The position numbers and the translations under genes are program-made. A stretch of 64,000 nucleotides of DNA from Pomphorhynchus laevis. Its lineage: Eukaryota; Acanthocephala; Palaeacanthocephala; Echinorhynchida; Pomphorhynchidae. Positions within the stretch are counted from its first letter, which is position 1. Each line of letters begins with the position of its first letter. Shown here piece after piece: positions 62,501 through 64,000 of this stretch. The stretch lies in the NCBI GenBank assembly GCA_012934845.2, contig WNNJ02000458.1, positions 1 through 64,000 on the forward strand, given 5' to 3'. The notes beneath the pieces were generated by a model. That model was not told where the DNA came from, ran no database searches, and saw only the letters and a list, made by a program, of their open reading frames with translations.

Positions 62501-63811
62501 ATTTAATGTTTCCGCTGATGTATAGTAATGGAAGCTAATCAAATGCAGTGATCAACGAAGAAGCAGTTATTCTAAGTGTATGCACTCGTAACCATTTTGA
62601 TCCAATATTCTACATTAAATAGATATCTAAACTTTTATCAAAACAGTAAATAATTTCTTTGTGTTTTCGTGATGATAACCTGTTTATTAACGTGTTTATC
62701 ACATTGATATCTTTATATTTTTAACAAAGTTCGTGGTTGTGTTTGAAAATTAGTTAAGAGATTAATACGTAAATCAAGAATCCTAAATTTTGGCCTCTAA
62801 TGCTTAATGAACAGAAATGTTAACTGAATTGTGATTTAATGCTTATAAATATTGACTTGCTGGCAAAGAAATCTTATATTTTTGATTTCCCGTCTACCCA
62901 CTTAAGCAAATTACACTCTAGGCCATCAGATATTCTAGATTTGTTGGATAATAAATTGGTGATATCATTTAGGTCGATAGCAGATTTTTATTTACGCGTA
63001 TTTCGATTTTTCCAATTGCTTTTTTGTACCAAATTCACATACTCGCAATTGCTAACTGCATTATTCGGTATATTTCCACCACCTTTGCTAAGTTACGGTA
63101 TTTTTTATGTATTAAAAAATACATAAATACATAACGGTATTTTTTACGGTATTTTTTATATAAATGTTTCATTAAGTAACTACACAATTACCGTGTTTTT
63201 TTTAAAGATCAGTTATAATAAAAGTTTTATTTTGTTTAAAGAAATCAAGTTGTTATTTTTATTAAGCTCATTAGCTTATCTATATTTTTCATTAGGACGA
63301 TAACGTTAAACATACAATTATTTTCAGTGTTTGGTCATTGTTAAAAGGAATCAATTAAATGTTTTATTCTAATTAAATCTTTTGCAAATAACCAAAAACA
63401 TAATTATTACGAAAAGTAAATTTTTACTAATGTTATTAACCGAACAAATTCATACTTTGCTGAATTTCAAACTATAAAGTTTAAAGTATTACAGTCAAAT
63501 TTCATGTCTCATGTTCAGGATTCTTTGCAATGGCTAGATTCTATAAAAGACAGCATCAATTCAAATTTAATTGATACCGATTCCGGTGAGCAATTAACAA
63601 AATTGTACGAAATCCAGAATCAGTTGGAATTACGGGATTTCGAGTTTGGCAGTGTTCAAACGTTACTTACATCATGTAATCCTGATACTAATCGATTAGC
63701 TCAGATGGATTTGGAGCCAGTAGATAGCGATGGCGATAGAACTTCACTTCTTTATATGTTAAATGAATTCTACAAACAGCAGAAGTTACTAGAAGTTACA
63801 TTATCAGAAAG
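9113..63811 (+). CDS. Spectraplakin gene (shot/MACF1/dystonin/VAB-10 type), 25 internal exons, both ends outside window
   Basis: Joined exons, all with GT and AG borders and matching phase: 9113-11545, 11599-11648, 15697-15825, 17284-17430, 25436-25618, 25771-25905, 35003-35208, 35290-35476, 35799-35942, 37489-38481, 39489-39699, 40597-40844, 43095-43224, 43322-43719, 44842-44988, 46581-46746, 47611-47795, 49871-50134, 52101-52263, 52322-52380, 53534-53692, 54707-54907, 58221-58452, 60126-60592, 63519-63811. The product (about 2,640 residues here) starts with plakin-type repeats and continues as a heptad-like helical rod, the order found in spectraplakins, which link actin and microtubules at cell cortex and junctions. 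Sequence divergence is high, so a diverged plectin/dystonin relative is the alternative. Phase-neutral exons may have been missed in the long introns. The first exon begins in phase with 2 bases of a split codon, so an upstream exon lies left of this window or was not seen. Confidence 0.82.
11599..11648 (+). CDS. Spectraplakin exon 2 (50 nt)
   Basis: Separated from exon 1 by a 53-base intron with donor GTAAGA and acceptor CTGTCAATTCAG. The split codon G|CT restores frame and the exon reads ESSNNSEIIQNAVTDK, then donor GTATGC. If the short intron were retained the frame would stop at 11623-11625. Confidence 0.75.
12822..13003 (-). mobile_element. Short RTE-like retroposon, copy 1
   Basis: Minus strand starts near AACTCCGCCATAGCCGGTCC and contains a coding relic MKCCLNELRERRLRWYG, a sequence typical of the carboxy end of RTE/I-type LINE proteins. 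It ends in a GAAGAA-rich tail. The same short unit with the same borders is at 48.85 and 55.2 kb. Confidence 0.65.
13064..13250. mobile_element. Foldback (MITE-like) element, copy 3
   Basis: Left side AGTTGATAATGATCCATTAT, then TGGAGGTGGATC, inner arms around TTTCTGAAGTAATTTTCTGA; the right outer end is worn away. The left extension is the complement of the right extension of copy 4, showing the full element is longer than the inner palindrome. Confidence 0.82.
13780..14130 (-). pseudogene. Ty3/gypsy integrase carboxy-terminal remnant
   Basis: Minus strand at 14038 downward reads VGDMVLVKPPK, one stop, then NRLTTKFTNEPRQVMEVSG. This is the conserved 'GD.VL.K....NKL...F...P..V..V.G' pattern of Ty3/gypsy integrase tails. 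Downstream frame is stop-ridden. No LTRs or reverse transcriptase seen nearby. Confidence 0.6.
14512..14700. mobile_element. Foldback (MITE-like) element, copy 4, with flanking 12-bp repeat
   Basis: GAATTATTGAAGCTGGATCA at the left, GACCCAGCTCCAATAATTCT and ATCAATAATGGATCATTATC at the right; the middle differs from the other copies on the left arm. AAAAAAGATGGA occurs immediately outside on both sides (14507-14518 and 14700-14711), a likely target-site duplication. Confidence 0.78.
15697..15825 (+). CDS. Spectraplakin exon 3
   Basis: Acceptor CTTCCATCAG, donor GTAAGT; 43 codons, phase 0 at both ends. Helical sequence (RELNQLYQEIIQLTRKLLDK) starts the rod region. Confidence 0.75.
15826..17283 (+). 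other. Intron 3, no recognised features
   Basis: AT-rich; no repeat, reading frame or RNA gene that I can support. Confidence 0.6.
17284..17430 (+). CDS. Spectraplakin exon 4
   Basis: Acceptor TTTTTTATAG, donor GTGAGT; 49 codons, phase 0-0. Contains GVKEWISAYNQNIDK, a spectrin-repeat-like helix with its Trp. Confidence 0.75.
18385..19255 (-). mobile_element. LINE D copy 2 (fragment)
   Basis: Aligns by eye with LINE D at 29.7-30.6 kb over its whole length. Minus-strand frame includes ADDTISLFPGCRYKDVVSDI, then SKSQVVFHGTLVVKKKLKKL and LNRARWTLKRVQCLSLRG, matching SKSQVVVFHG and LKRARWTLKRAQHLSLKG in the other copy. Only the palm/thumb part of reverse transcriptase and the 3' side remain, with frameshifts. 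Confidence 0.75.
19417..19689 (-). other. Unassigned 90-codon open frame
   Basis: Minus-strand frame MICSNVRLFEETAIKII... with more balanced composition than intron background. It sits between a LINE fragment and a PLE fragment, so a transposon relic is likely, but I recognise no motif. Confidence 0.3.
19915..20175 (+). pseudogene. Penelope-like GIY-YIG endonuclease fragment
   Basis: Plus strand reads MVCKECRKQYIGETGRLFK, then after a stop and frame change NDAVKHIIGNNGHTL and EEKYWM...LMNDLHGLNHY. These match, in order, the YVGET block, the VVQHIIENPEHDF block and the KENFWIGQIMTDIKGLN end of the PLE nuclease at 0.3 kb. Broken by stops. The terminal tandem repeat follows directly. Confidence 0.75.
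20246..20298 (+). repeat. Conserved-core hairpin, locus 3
   Basis: Arms ACGTTCCCTACCAC (20246-20259) and GTGGTTAAGAACGT (20285-20298), with CTACTGACGATGACTGC in the loop. CAGTCGAAAC lies immediately before the arm. Confidence 0.7.
20610..20664 (+). repeat. Conserved-core hairpin, locus 4
   Basis: Arms ACGTACCCTAACCA (20610-20623) and TGGTTAGGAACGT (20652-20664), loop core CTGACGATGACTGC at 20634-20647. GCAGTCGAAA precedes the arm; its GCAGTC is complementary to GACTGC of the core. Confidence 0.7.
22715..22860 (+). repeat. 147-bp duplicated sequence, copy 1
   Basis: Nearly identical to 25181-25328, with only a couple of mismatches by eye (e.g. CTTATGATATC against CTTGCGATATC). No coding potential. 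Confidence 0.88.
23636..23870. other. GC-rich patch of unknown origin
   Basis: Distinctly more GC-rich than its surroundings, with no long conserved frame. It ends at the minisatellite. Likely part of a transposon, but I cannot say which. Confidence 0.4.
23876..24085. repeat. 26-bp minisatellite
   Basis: Unit CTGAATATATATGCCGTATA+TATAGG repeated about four times, then shifting to a CTGTATATATAGG / CCGTATATATAGG form with an internal 13-base period before decaying. Confidence 0.92.
25181..25328 (+). repeat. 147-bp duplicated sequence, copy 2
   Basis: Direct copy of 22715-22860, ending about 105 bases before the acceptor of exon 5. Confidence 0.88.
25436..25618 (+). CDS. Spectraplakin exon 5
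   Basis: Acceptor ATCATGTTTAG, donor GTACAA; 61 codons, phase 0-0. Strongly helical (MKQFFYESQQFENMCSEVET, LLSIEEEKLSLNKAQ). It follows an 8-kb repeat-filled intron. Confidence 0.77.
25771..25905 (+). CDS. Spectraplakin exon 6
   Basis: Acceptor TCGATTTTAG, donor GTAAAC; 45 codons, phase 0-0 (VDTKQYDKLYAMTSL...). Intron 5 before it is only 152 bases. Confidence 0.7.
27695..27769. repeat. Hairpin element
   Basis: Arms of about 28 bases: TATTGAAATAGGTAGGTATA (start 27697) against TATACCTACCCATTTCGATA (end 27766), with a short loop containing AAGCTTGG. Confidence 0.7.
27770..27957. repeat. TAATTA low-complexity tract
   Basis: Almost pure A/T made of shuffled TAATTATA and ATTATAAT units. Confidence 0.9.
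28050..29576 (-). mobile_element. LINE C, 3' part (reverse transcriptase to end)
   Basis: Minus strand from 29576: LFNCVLYGYQMPVS, AVIKILYKGKGDISDTNSYL, LLPPEQFGFRPHRSTVDTI, LYAIFVDFK, then after a frameshift MSMNFRISGHMLKLL, SRGVMQGDPLSPILFSVYIH and SSVLYADDLVILTKD, thumb, and near the 3' end a Cys/His motif VCFFCGDRCESLFHVFECPV. These are reverse transcriptase blocks 1-7 and the terminal zinc motif common in non-LTR elements. The 5' part of the same element continues at 31343. Confidence 0.82.
28459..29214 (-). CDS. LINE C reverse transcriptase, palm and thumb frame
   Basis: Longest intact frame of LINE C, 251 codons. It has the RGVMQGDPLSPILF block and catalytic YADD, then NLIEVNIDKTKVVKFRKGGR and YTYLGMLLTSRWSF. 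It starts after a frameshift in the fingers, so the enzyme as a whole is broken. Confidence 0.8.
   Translation of the reverse strand: MSMNFRISGHMLKLLCNILYANSLNVFDGLTSSDTIIASRGVMQGDPLSPILFSVYIHDLPSHLRNECQTSSSVLYADDLVILTKDLESAQNVTTALANYCSNNLIEVNIDKTKVVKFRKGGRLCSHDKISLNSRNVEFSNQYTYLGMLLTSRWSFKLHIEKKCAKIVIATSRVKCLGKLSFGGALQYFHVMLLPILSYALSAIWADLTTANFAQIDKCKGRFIKRVVGVSPKCSTTAVYVLSKVELCTEY
29577..31342 (-). mobile_element. LINE D, nested inside LINE C
   Basis: Minus-strand element of a different clade. The linker (TPTKLKILAKLLNLPNL) is followed by reverse transcriptase with KRIFISKTYPVSCPKDLRPI, FHGFVKGRSIHSAVGELHLF, VAVFLDFSATFERVSIPFVI, STGLPQGSPLSHLI, VVYADD, then LNSTKSQVVVFHGSPATKQK and RVNYLGFIISVKWSANADL. 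It is 5'-truncated and frameshifted. The tail next to 29577 has repeated TTTATCACTG units. Both borders show GAATAA (29571-29576, 31343-31348), compatible with a target duplication or microhomology. Confidence 0.78.
30333..31199 (-). CDS. LINE D reverse transcriptase fingers/palm frame
   Basis: 288-codon open frame covering linker and reverse transcriptase blocks up to the LPQGSPLSHL motif, after which a frameshift leads to the YADD segment in another frame. Not functional as a whole. Confidence 0.78.
   Translation of the reverse strand: MLTFNLSQSSFWKIFKKEKFVCWKDRALGWIGSIGLDKVLEESLALHNYGATQSPQPIPSWGDFRSRDLSVTDILDAWGPLPGTSKSVAPLSSRVCQLLTADQIREVAVTMLLATPYDVADINISKRIFISKTYPVSCPKDLRPISIQNSLVSFYEKALARKIRDHLSRRNLIPPRFHGFVKGRSIHSAVGELHLFCQENSHQLAVAVFLDFSATFERVSIPFVISSLRFFGLPARILNRVEILLYTKRFYYDYKPDARQVYHSTGLPQGSPLSHLISCRLHQSIQNV
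31343..32945 (-). mobile_element. LINE C, 5' part (ORF1 end, endonuclease, linker)
   Basis: Minus strand: FVNADLSLPEREIQISLREE (ORF1-type end, about 32880), SFDLIVLTET and IIVAGDFNARFMNPVPSK (APE endonuclease), EGWTYESHNGRSCIDFIFTN, then linker HFNDILVNSQ and NNKAAGPDQLCVEQIKDSF, SSYWLQLF at the LINE D border. The frame resumes at 29576 with NCVLYGYQ, so the halves belong together. Confidence 0.8.
32949..34800 (+). mobile_element. LINE E with restriction-like endonuclease end
   Basis: Plus strand: GCETAVHSTRIFLKDAK, VLLKIDFSNAFN, EGVQQGDPLAPLLFCLALNP, then after a stop TWYLDDGGVGGRLEDVIHDA (catalytic YLDD), and the thumb in several frames. The end has CQPHSCICRAKVERQITYGL, AGRFARHSMVNKIIADTL, RSDGKRPDGVTIISW, WDFTCVD and KDRKRQKY. 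RPDG / WDFT / ExxKxxKY is the pattern of a PD-(D/E)XK restriction-like nuclease downstream of reverse transcriptase, as in R2-type LINEs. It is 5'-truncated inside the reverse transcriptase and carries stops and frameshifts. Confidence 0.8.
34181..34456 (+). pseudogene. LINE E restriction-like nuclease, first part
   Basis: 91-codon frame: a Cys/His zinc-knuckle-like segment, conserved GLSCSQLAGRFARHSMVN, then LEPLGLTRSDGKRPDG with the first acidic nuclease residue. The WDFT part follows in another frame, and the last E..K..KY part at about 34520-34610. Confidence 0.75.
35003..35208 (+). CDS. Spectraplakin exon 7
   Basis: Acceptor TTTGTTTTAAAG, donor AG|GTAGCG; 68 codons plus 2 bases. Helical (DVLKSLEYNMVCVSQNMNAI). 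The split Arg codon AG|G joins exon 8 in frame. Confidence 0.75.
35290..35476 (+). CDS. Spectraplakin exon 8
   Basis: Acceptor TTTATTCCAG, donor GTAAGT; 1 base plus 62 codons. Includes FDVVEDEWMQMLNTCTQD, Trp in a spectrin-like helix. Intron 7 is 81 bases. Confidence 0.78.
35799..35942 (+). CDS. Spectraplakin exon 9
   Basis: Acceptor TAATTTAG, donor GTAAAT; 48 codons, phase 0-0 (TLDTMMNFQNRVDSFSKHLK). Confidence 0.74.
35943..37488 (+). other. Intron 9, no recognised features
   Basis: AT-rich with short AATTTATTAA-type low-complexity patches; no repeats assigned. Confidence 0.55.
37489..38481 (+). CDS. Spectraplakin exon 10 (large rod exon)
   Basis: Acceptor GAATTTAG, donor GTACTT; 331 codons, phase 0-0, enough for about three spectrin repeats. 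Helical throughout (LREQVTKISDRHHQLQLNIS, LFLRFLDRRINLLNALEEHI, ICNWLSHLMTVLDQ). Trp in NYDKWFRNLFDSD and CNWLSHL sit where spectrin helix A Trp is expected. Confidence 0.85.
38664..39045 (-). repeat. Tandem ~197-bp PLE-terminal-like repeats
   Basis: Two units, 38664-38860 and 38861-39045, sharing GGGAGCCTA, TTTTATAATCG, AATCGGAGTT, TTCCTAGACGAGCT and a core hairpin region. On the minus strand each has CTACTGATAAGTGCTGCCAG or CCTACTGACGGGGGCTGCTG, like the cores at 4.4 and 20.3 kb. No enzyme fragment nearby. Confidence 0.75.
38885..38915. repeat. Perfect 14-bp inverted repeat
   Basis: AAACTAATAGGCTC and GAGCCTATTAGTTT around a TGG loop, inside the second tandem unit only; the first unit has a decayed version (GGGAGCCTAAACTT). 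Confidence 0.9.
39489..39699 (+). CDS. Spectraplakin exon 11
   Basis: Acceptor CTTATTTTAG, donor CAG|GTATAT; 70 codons plus 1 base. Helical start (DLAVEIEKCKCSVQSLREML), then a more polar stretch. Split codon G|AA joins exon 12. Confidence 0.75.
39700..40596 (+). other. Intron 11, no recognised features
   Basis: AT-rich; nothing assigned. Confidence 0.55.
40597..40844 (+). CDS. Spectraplakin exon 12
   Basis: Acceptor ATGAATTTAG, donor GTAAGT; 2 bases plus 82 codons. Contains TKVARRAWKSLLECQSALDH, a typical spectrin-like helix with Trp. Confidence 0.8.
40845..43094 (+). other. Intron 12 with half a foldback element
   Basis: 41700-42068 is less AT-rich than the rest and looks like an old transposon fragment, but no motif is clear. 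It ends exactly where half of the foldback element starts. Near 42705-42720 the minus strand has CTGATGAAGAAGCAGGG, similar to PLE ends. Confidence 0.45.
42069..42135. mobile_element. Foldback (MITE-like) element, half copy 5
   Basis: Right half only: TTAGCGAAATATCAAATAAA, then CCTCCTTTCTTTGATCCTGC and TCCAATAATT, matching the right arm of the other copies. Confidence 0.75.
43095..43224 (+). CDS. Spectraplakin exon 13
   Basis: Acceptor GCAATTGTAG, donor TTAG|GTAAGC; 43 codons plus 1 base (DLTLKLKERSDLVDESRLTL). Confidence 0.75.
43322..43719 (+). CDS. Spectraplakin exon 14
   Basis: Acceptor CATCTGAATTTAG, donor CAG|GTCAGT; 2 bases plus 132 codons. Intron 13 is 97 bases. Reads LKWSNLLDVVAENVFEISAQ to NMHWADLDAKLSDMVSYLQ, at least one full spectrin-like repeat. 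Confidence 0.82.
43720..44841 (+). other. Intron 14, no recognised features
   Basis: AT-rich; nothing assigned. Confidence 0.55.
44842..44988 (+). CDS. Spectraplakin exon 15
   Basis: Acceptor TGACTCTATTAAG, donor GAG|GTATTT; 49 codons, phase 0-0 (CVHEAEELMSYIEDEVSLLL). Confidence 0.72.
44989..46580 (+). other. Intron 15, AT-rich
   Basis: A weak PLE-end-like CTGAAGATAGCTCTGATC is on the minus strand near 46000-46016. A short repeated motif (TCTACGTATTTAATATAATT) lies at 45571. Otherwise nothing. Confidence 0.45.
46581..46746 (+). CDS. Spectraplakin exon 16
   Basis: Acceptor TGGATATTCTAG, donor TTAG|GTGAGT; 55 codons plus 1 base (SIYQMMKQVEAIVSKCKDIL, VENDIDRIMSQLRKN). Confidence 0.75.
47611..47795 (+). 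CDS. Spectraplakin exon 17
   Basis: Acceptor TATTTTGTTTAG, donor CAG|GTATTC; 2 bases plus 61 codons. Polar first half (SNTHQNNDSYQLEQSENNET), then helix (QQLIDKLRDELLSVTSISL). Confidence 0.74.
47796..49870 (+). other. Intron 17, with a short RTE-like retroposon
   Basis: AT-rich apart from 48850-49112 and short TA/CA-rich runs at 49115-49210. Confidence 0.55.
48850..49112 (-). mobile_element. Short RTE-like retroposon, copy 2
   Basis: Minus strand starts near AACTCTGCCATGACAGGTCC and reads NTMKCCLNKLCERQLQWYGH, then a GAAAAAAA/GAAG-type end. Same borders as the copies at 12.8 and 55.2 kb. Confidence 0.7.
49871..50134 (+). CDS. Spectraplakin exon 18
   Basis: Acceptor ACTTTGTCAAG, donor GTATGT; 88 codons, phase 0-0. 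Contains LYGEYEKLQTWMNNCKTLIL with a central Trp, spectrin-like. Confidence 0.8.
51024..51108. mobile_element. Hairpin MITE-like element
   Basis: Arms of about 33 bases: TTTTCTTTTGGTATAGCTAT then CTTACCTTTACAA (51024-51056) against TTGTAAAGGTATAATAGCTA (from 51076) and TACCAAAAGAAAA. An extra partial direct copy of CTTTTGGTATA lies at 51007. Confidence 0.8.
51676..51706 (-). repeat. Hammerhead-like string in PLE terminus, left copy
   Basis: Minus strand CTGAAGA, A, GCCG, TAACG, CGTC, GAAA: the hammerhead order with one mismatch in the stem. Confidence 0.4.
51815..51845 (+). repeat. Hammerhead-like string in PLE terminus, right copy
   Basis: Plus strand CTGAAGA (51818-51824), A, GCCG, TAACG, CGTC, GAAA (51839-51842); inverted twin of the left copy. 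Confidence 0.4.
52101..52263 (+). CDS. Spectraplakin exon 19
   Basis: Acceptor TTGTTTTGCAG, donor A|GTAAGT; 54 codons plus 1 base (AWFETVQLKLMNILLKPEQA). Confidence 0.78.
52322..52380 (+). CDS. Spectraplakin exon 20 (59 nt)
   Basis: Acceptor CTTACATTTAG, donor CAG|GTAATA; 2 bases plus 19 codons (MSDIITSHEHLQNILNLDQ). The intron before it is 58 bases, the second very short intron in the gene. Confidence 0.72.
52381..53533 (+). other. Intron 20, no recognised features
   Basis: AT-rich; nothing assigned. Confidence 0.5.
53534..53692 (+). CDS. Spectraplakin exon 21
   Basis: Acceptor AACAATATAG, donor GAG|GTAACA; 53 codons, phase 0-0 (DPKQLQTILTEVFSKGSKIK). Confidence 0.75.
53693..54706 (+). 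other. Intron 21, no recognised features
   Basis: AT-rich; nothing assigned. Confidence 0.5.
54707..54907 (+). CDS. Spectraplakin exon 22
   Basis: Acceptor CTCTCATTTTAG, donor GAG|GTAACT; 67 codons, phase 0-0 (LFNEEASKLSCLLTKSKDIC). Confidence 0.77.
55190..55476 (-). mobile_element. Short RTE-like retroposon, copy 3, with internal tandem repeat
   Basis: Minus strand starts near AACTCTGCCATGACCGGTCC and ends in a GAAGAAAAAGAAGAAGAA tail. It contains three tandem 26-base units ending GATGGTTGACG (about 55235-55320), which copy 2 has once and copy 1 lacks. Confidence 0.7.
56268..56296 (-). repeat. Degenerate hammerhead-like PLE end
   Basis: Minus strand ATGATAA, A, GGC, GATAT, GCC, GAAAT: stem GGC/GCC intact, both conserved blocks with substitutions. 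Confidence 0.35.
56990..57545. mobile_element. Head-to-head pair of PLE 3' ends
   Basis: Inverted repeat with arms of about 220 bases (56990-57235 and 57325-57545). Read outward from the centre, each arm encodes the end of the PLE GIY-YIG nuclease (left arm, minus strand: KEKFWIRQLMADLSLNND; central part HIMSHDDDITKTVIIEGT), then non-coding terminus (TTGTTATATATACTTAAACA), then a hammerhead-like string (left: CTGAATA, A, GAG, CATAAA, CTC, GAAAC; right: CTGAAGT, A, GAG, CATCAG, CTC, GATA). Confidence 0.75.
58221..58452 (+). CDS. Spectraplakin exon 23 with duplicated donor
   Basis: Acceptor TTCTTTTATAG. Two donors lie 17 bases apart because ATTCAGGTAATATCACA is tandemly repeated. The first donor (exon end 58452, one base over) joins G|AT of exon 24 in frame. 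The second (exon end 58469, phase 0) would meet ATA TAA and stop. I therefore chose the first. 77 codons (LAFEDSCKAENSLIFIKTRL). Confidence 0.76.
58453..60125 (+). other. Intron 23, mostly unassigned
   Basis: A GC-richer patch at 59350-59460 has a short minus-strand frame (KGFRKDRMRKIEQSALNGAS) of unknown origin. The rest is AT-rich. Confidence 0.45.
60126..60592 (+). CDS. Spectraplakin exon 24
   Basis: Acceptor TGTGTTTTAAG, donor AAG|GTAGTT; 2 bases plus 155 codons. Spectrin-like with Trp in SKQWISSHLDEISNVI and KVIHFKDWCETLFVDIDEIR; a full repeat and part of another. Confidence 0.82.
60593..63518 (+). other. Intron 24, with an unassigned coding relic
   Basis: 61820-62230 is less AT-rich and carries short minus-strand frames (MVSVDFEDFCSRSVLCDFRT..., LREWQKRWE-like) that look like an old transposon, family unknown. 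The remainder is AT-rich. Confidence 0.45.
63519..63811 (+). CDS. Spectraplakin exon 25 (last in window)
   Basis: Acceptor CATGTTCAG, donor AAG|GTATTT; 97 codons plus 2 bases. DSLQWLDSIKDSINSNLI is a classic-looking spectrin helix A with 'WL'. The gene continues to the right. Confidence 0.8.
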
Positions 63812-64000
63812 GTATTTATTTTGCTAGAAACACTTTATCCGGATAATCTGTTGTTGAGGCTGGCGCAATGCCACCAATGATAATATAATTTACTTTTGAC
63901 AGAAGAGTTTTAATTTTATAGCTTGCTACGATTATGAACAAAGCTGCATTATCTTTATAAAGTTTATCAAAGTTGGAGGGCCCTGTAAATTGATTTTTTA

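Noticed and set aside
1-64000. CRISPR array, operons, bacterial promoters, tRNA or rRNA genes
   Set aside because: No spacer-repeat pattern, no compact gene order, and no tRNA or rRNA signature found by eye in this intron-rich eukaryotic sequence.

Overview
The window is nuclear DNA of an animal: very AT-rich, with long introns, canonical GT..AG splice sites, and many degraded retrotransposons including Penelope-like elements (PLEs). I cannot place it to phylum. The coding sequence is strongly diverged and rich in Asn, Ser, Asp and Ile, and the transposable elements are of widespread animal types. A fast-evolving invertebrate is the safest statement.

One host gene dominates, on the + strand from 9113 past the right end. 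I could chain 25 exons by hand (about 7,930 coding bases, about 2,640 codons). Every junction keeps reading frame and has GT and AG borders. A large first exon carries plakin-type repeats, followed by a rod of helical, spectrin-repeat-like exons. This is the architecture of a spectraplakin (shot / MACF1 / dystonin / VAB-10 family), the giant actin-microtubule cross-linkers. The amino-terminal actin-binding and plakin domains and the carboxy-terminal EF-hand/GAS2 end would lie outside the window.

Layout: 1-4.9 kb, AT microsatellite, a PLE GIY-YIG reading frame, a broken LINE (A) and a foldback element, then a palindromic PLE-related cluster; 4.9-7.7 kb, the 5' half of a CR1/L2-like LINE (B); 7.8-8.9 kb, a second PLE piece and a foldback element; 9.1-11.65 kb, plakin-repeat exons; 11.65-25.4 kb, small exons separated by introns holding a Ty3/gypsy remnant, foldback copies, a LINE D copy, a PLE with a tandem terminal repeat, and a minisatellite; 28-34.8 kb, a transposon pile inside one intron (LINE D nested in LINE C, then LINE E with a restriction-like nuclease end); 35-63.8 kb, the rest of the spectrin-like exons, with introns holding PLE palindromes, short RTE-like retroposons and hairpin elements.

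The most unusual signal is a family of hairpins around a conserved CTGAYGATGRCTGC-like core. Their arms differ in sequence from locus to locus but stay complementary. They lie next to PLE remnants and occur as tandem or inverted dimers. A second set of PLE ends shows hammerhead-ribozyme-like CTGANGA / stem / GAAA strings. Both are read by eye and need covariance-model searches.
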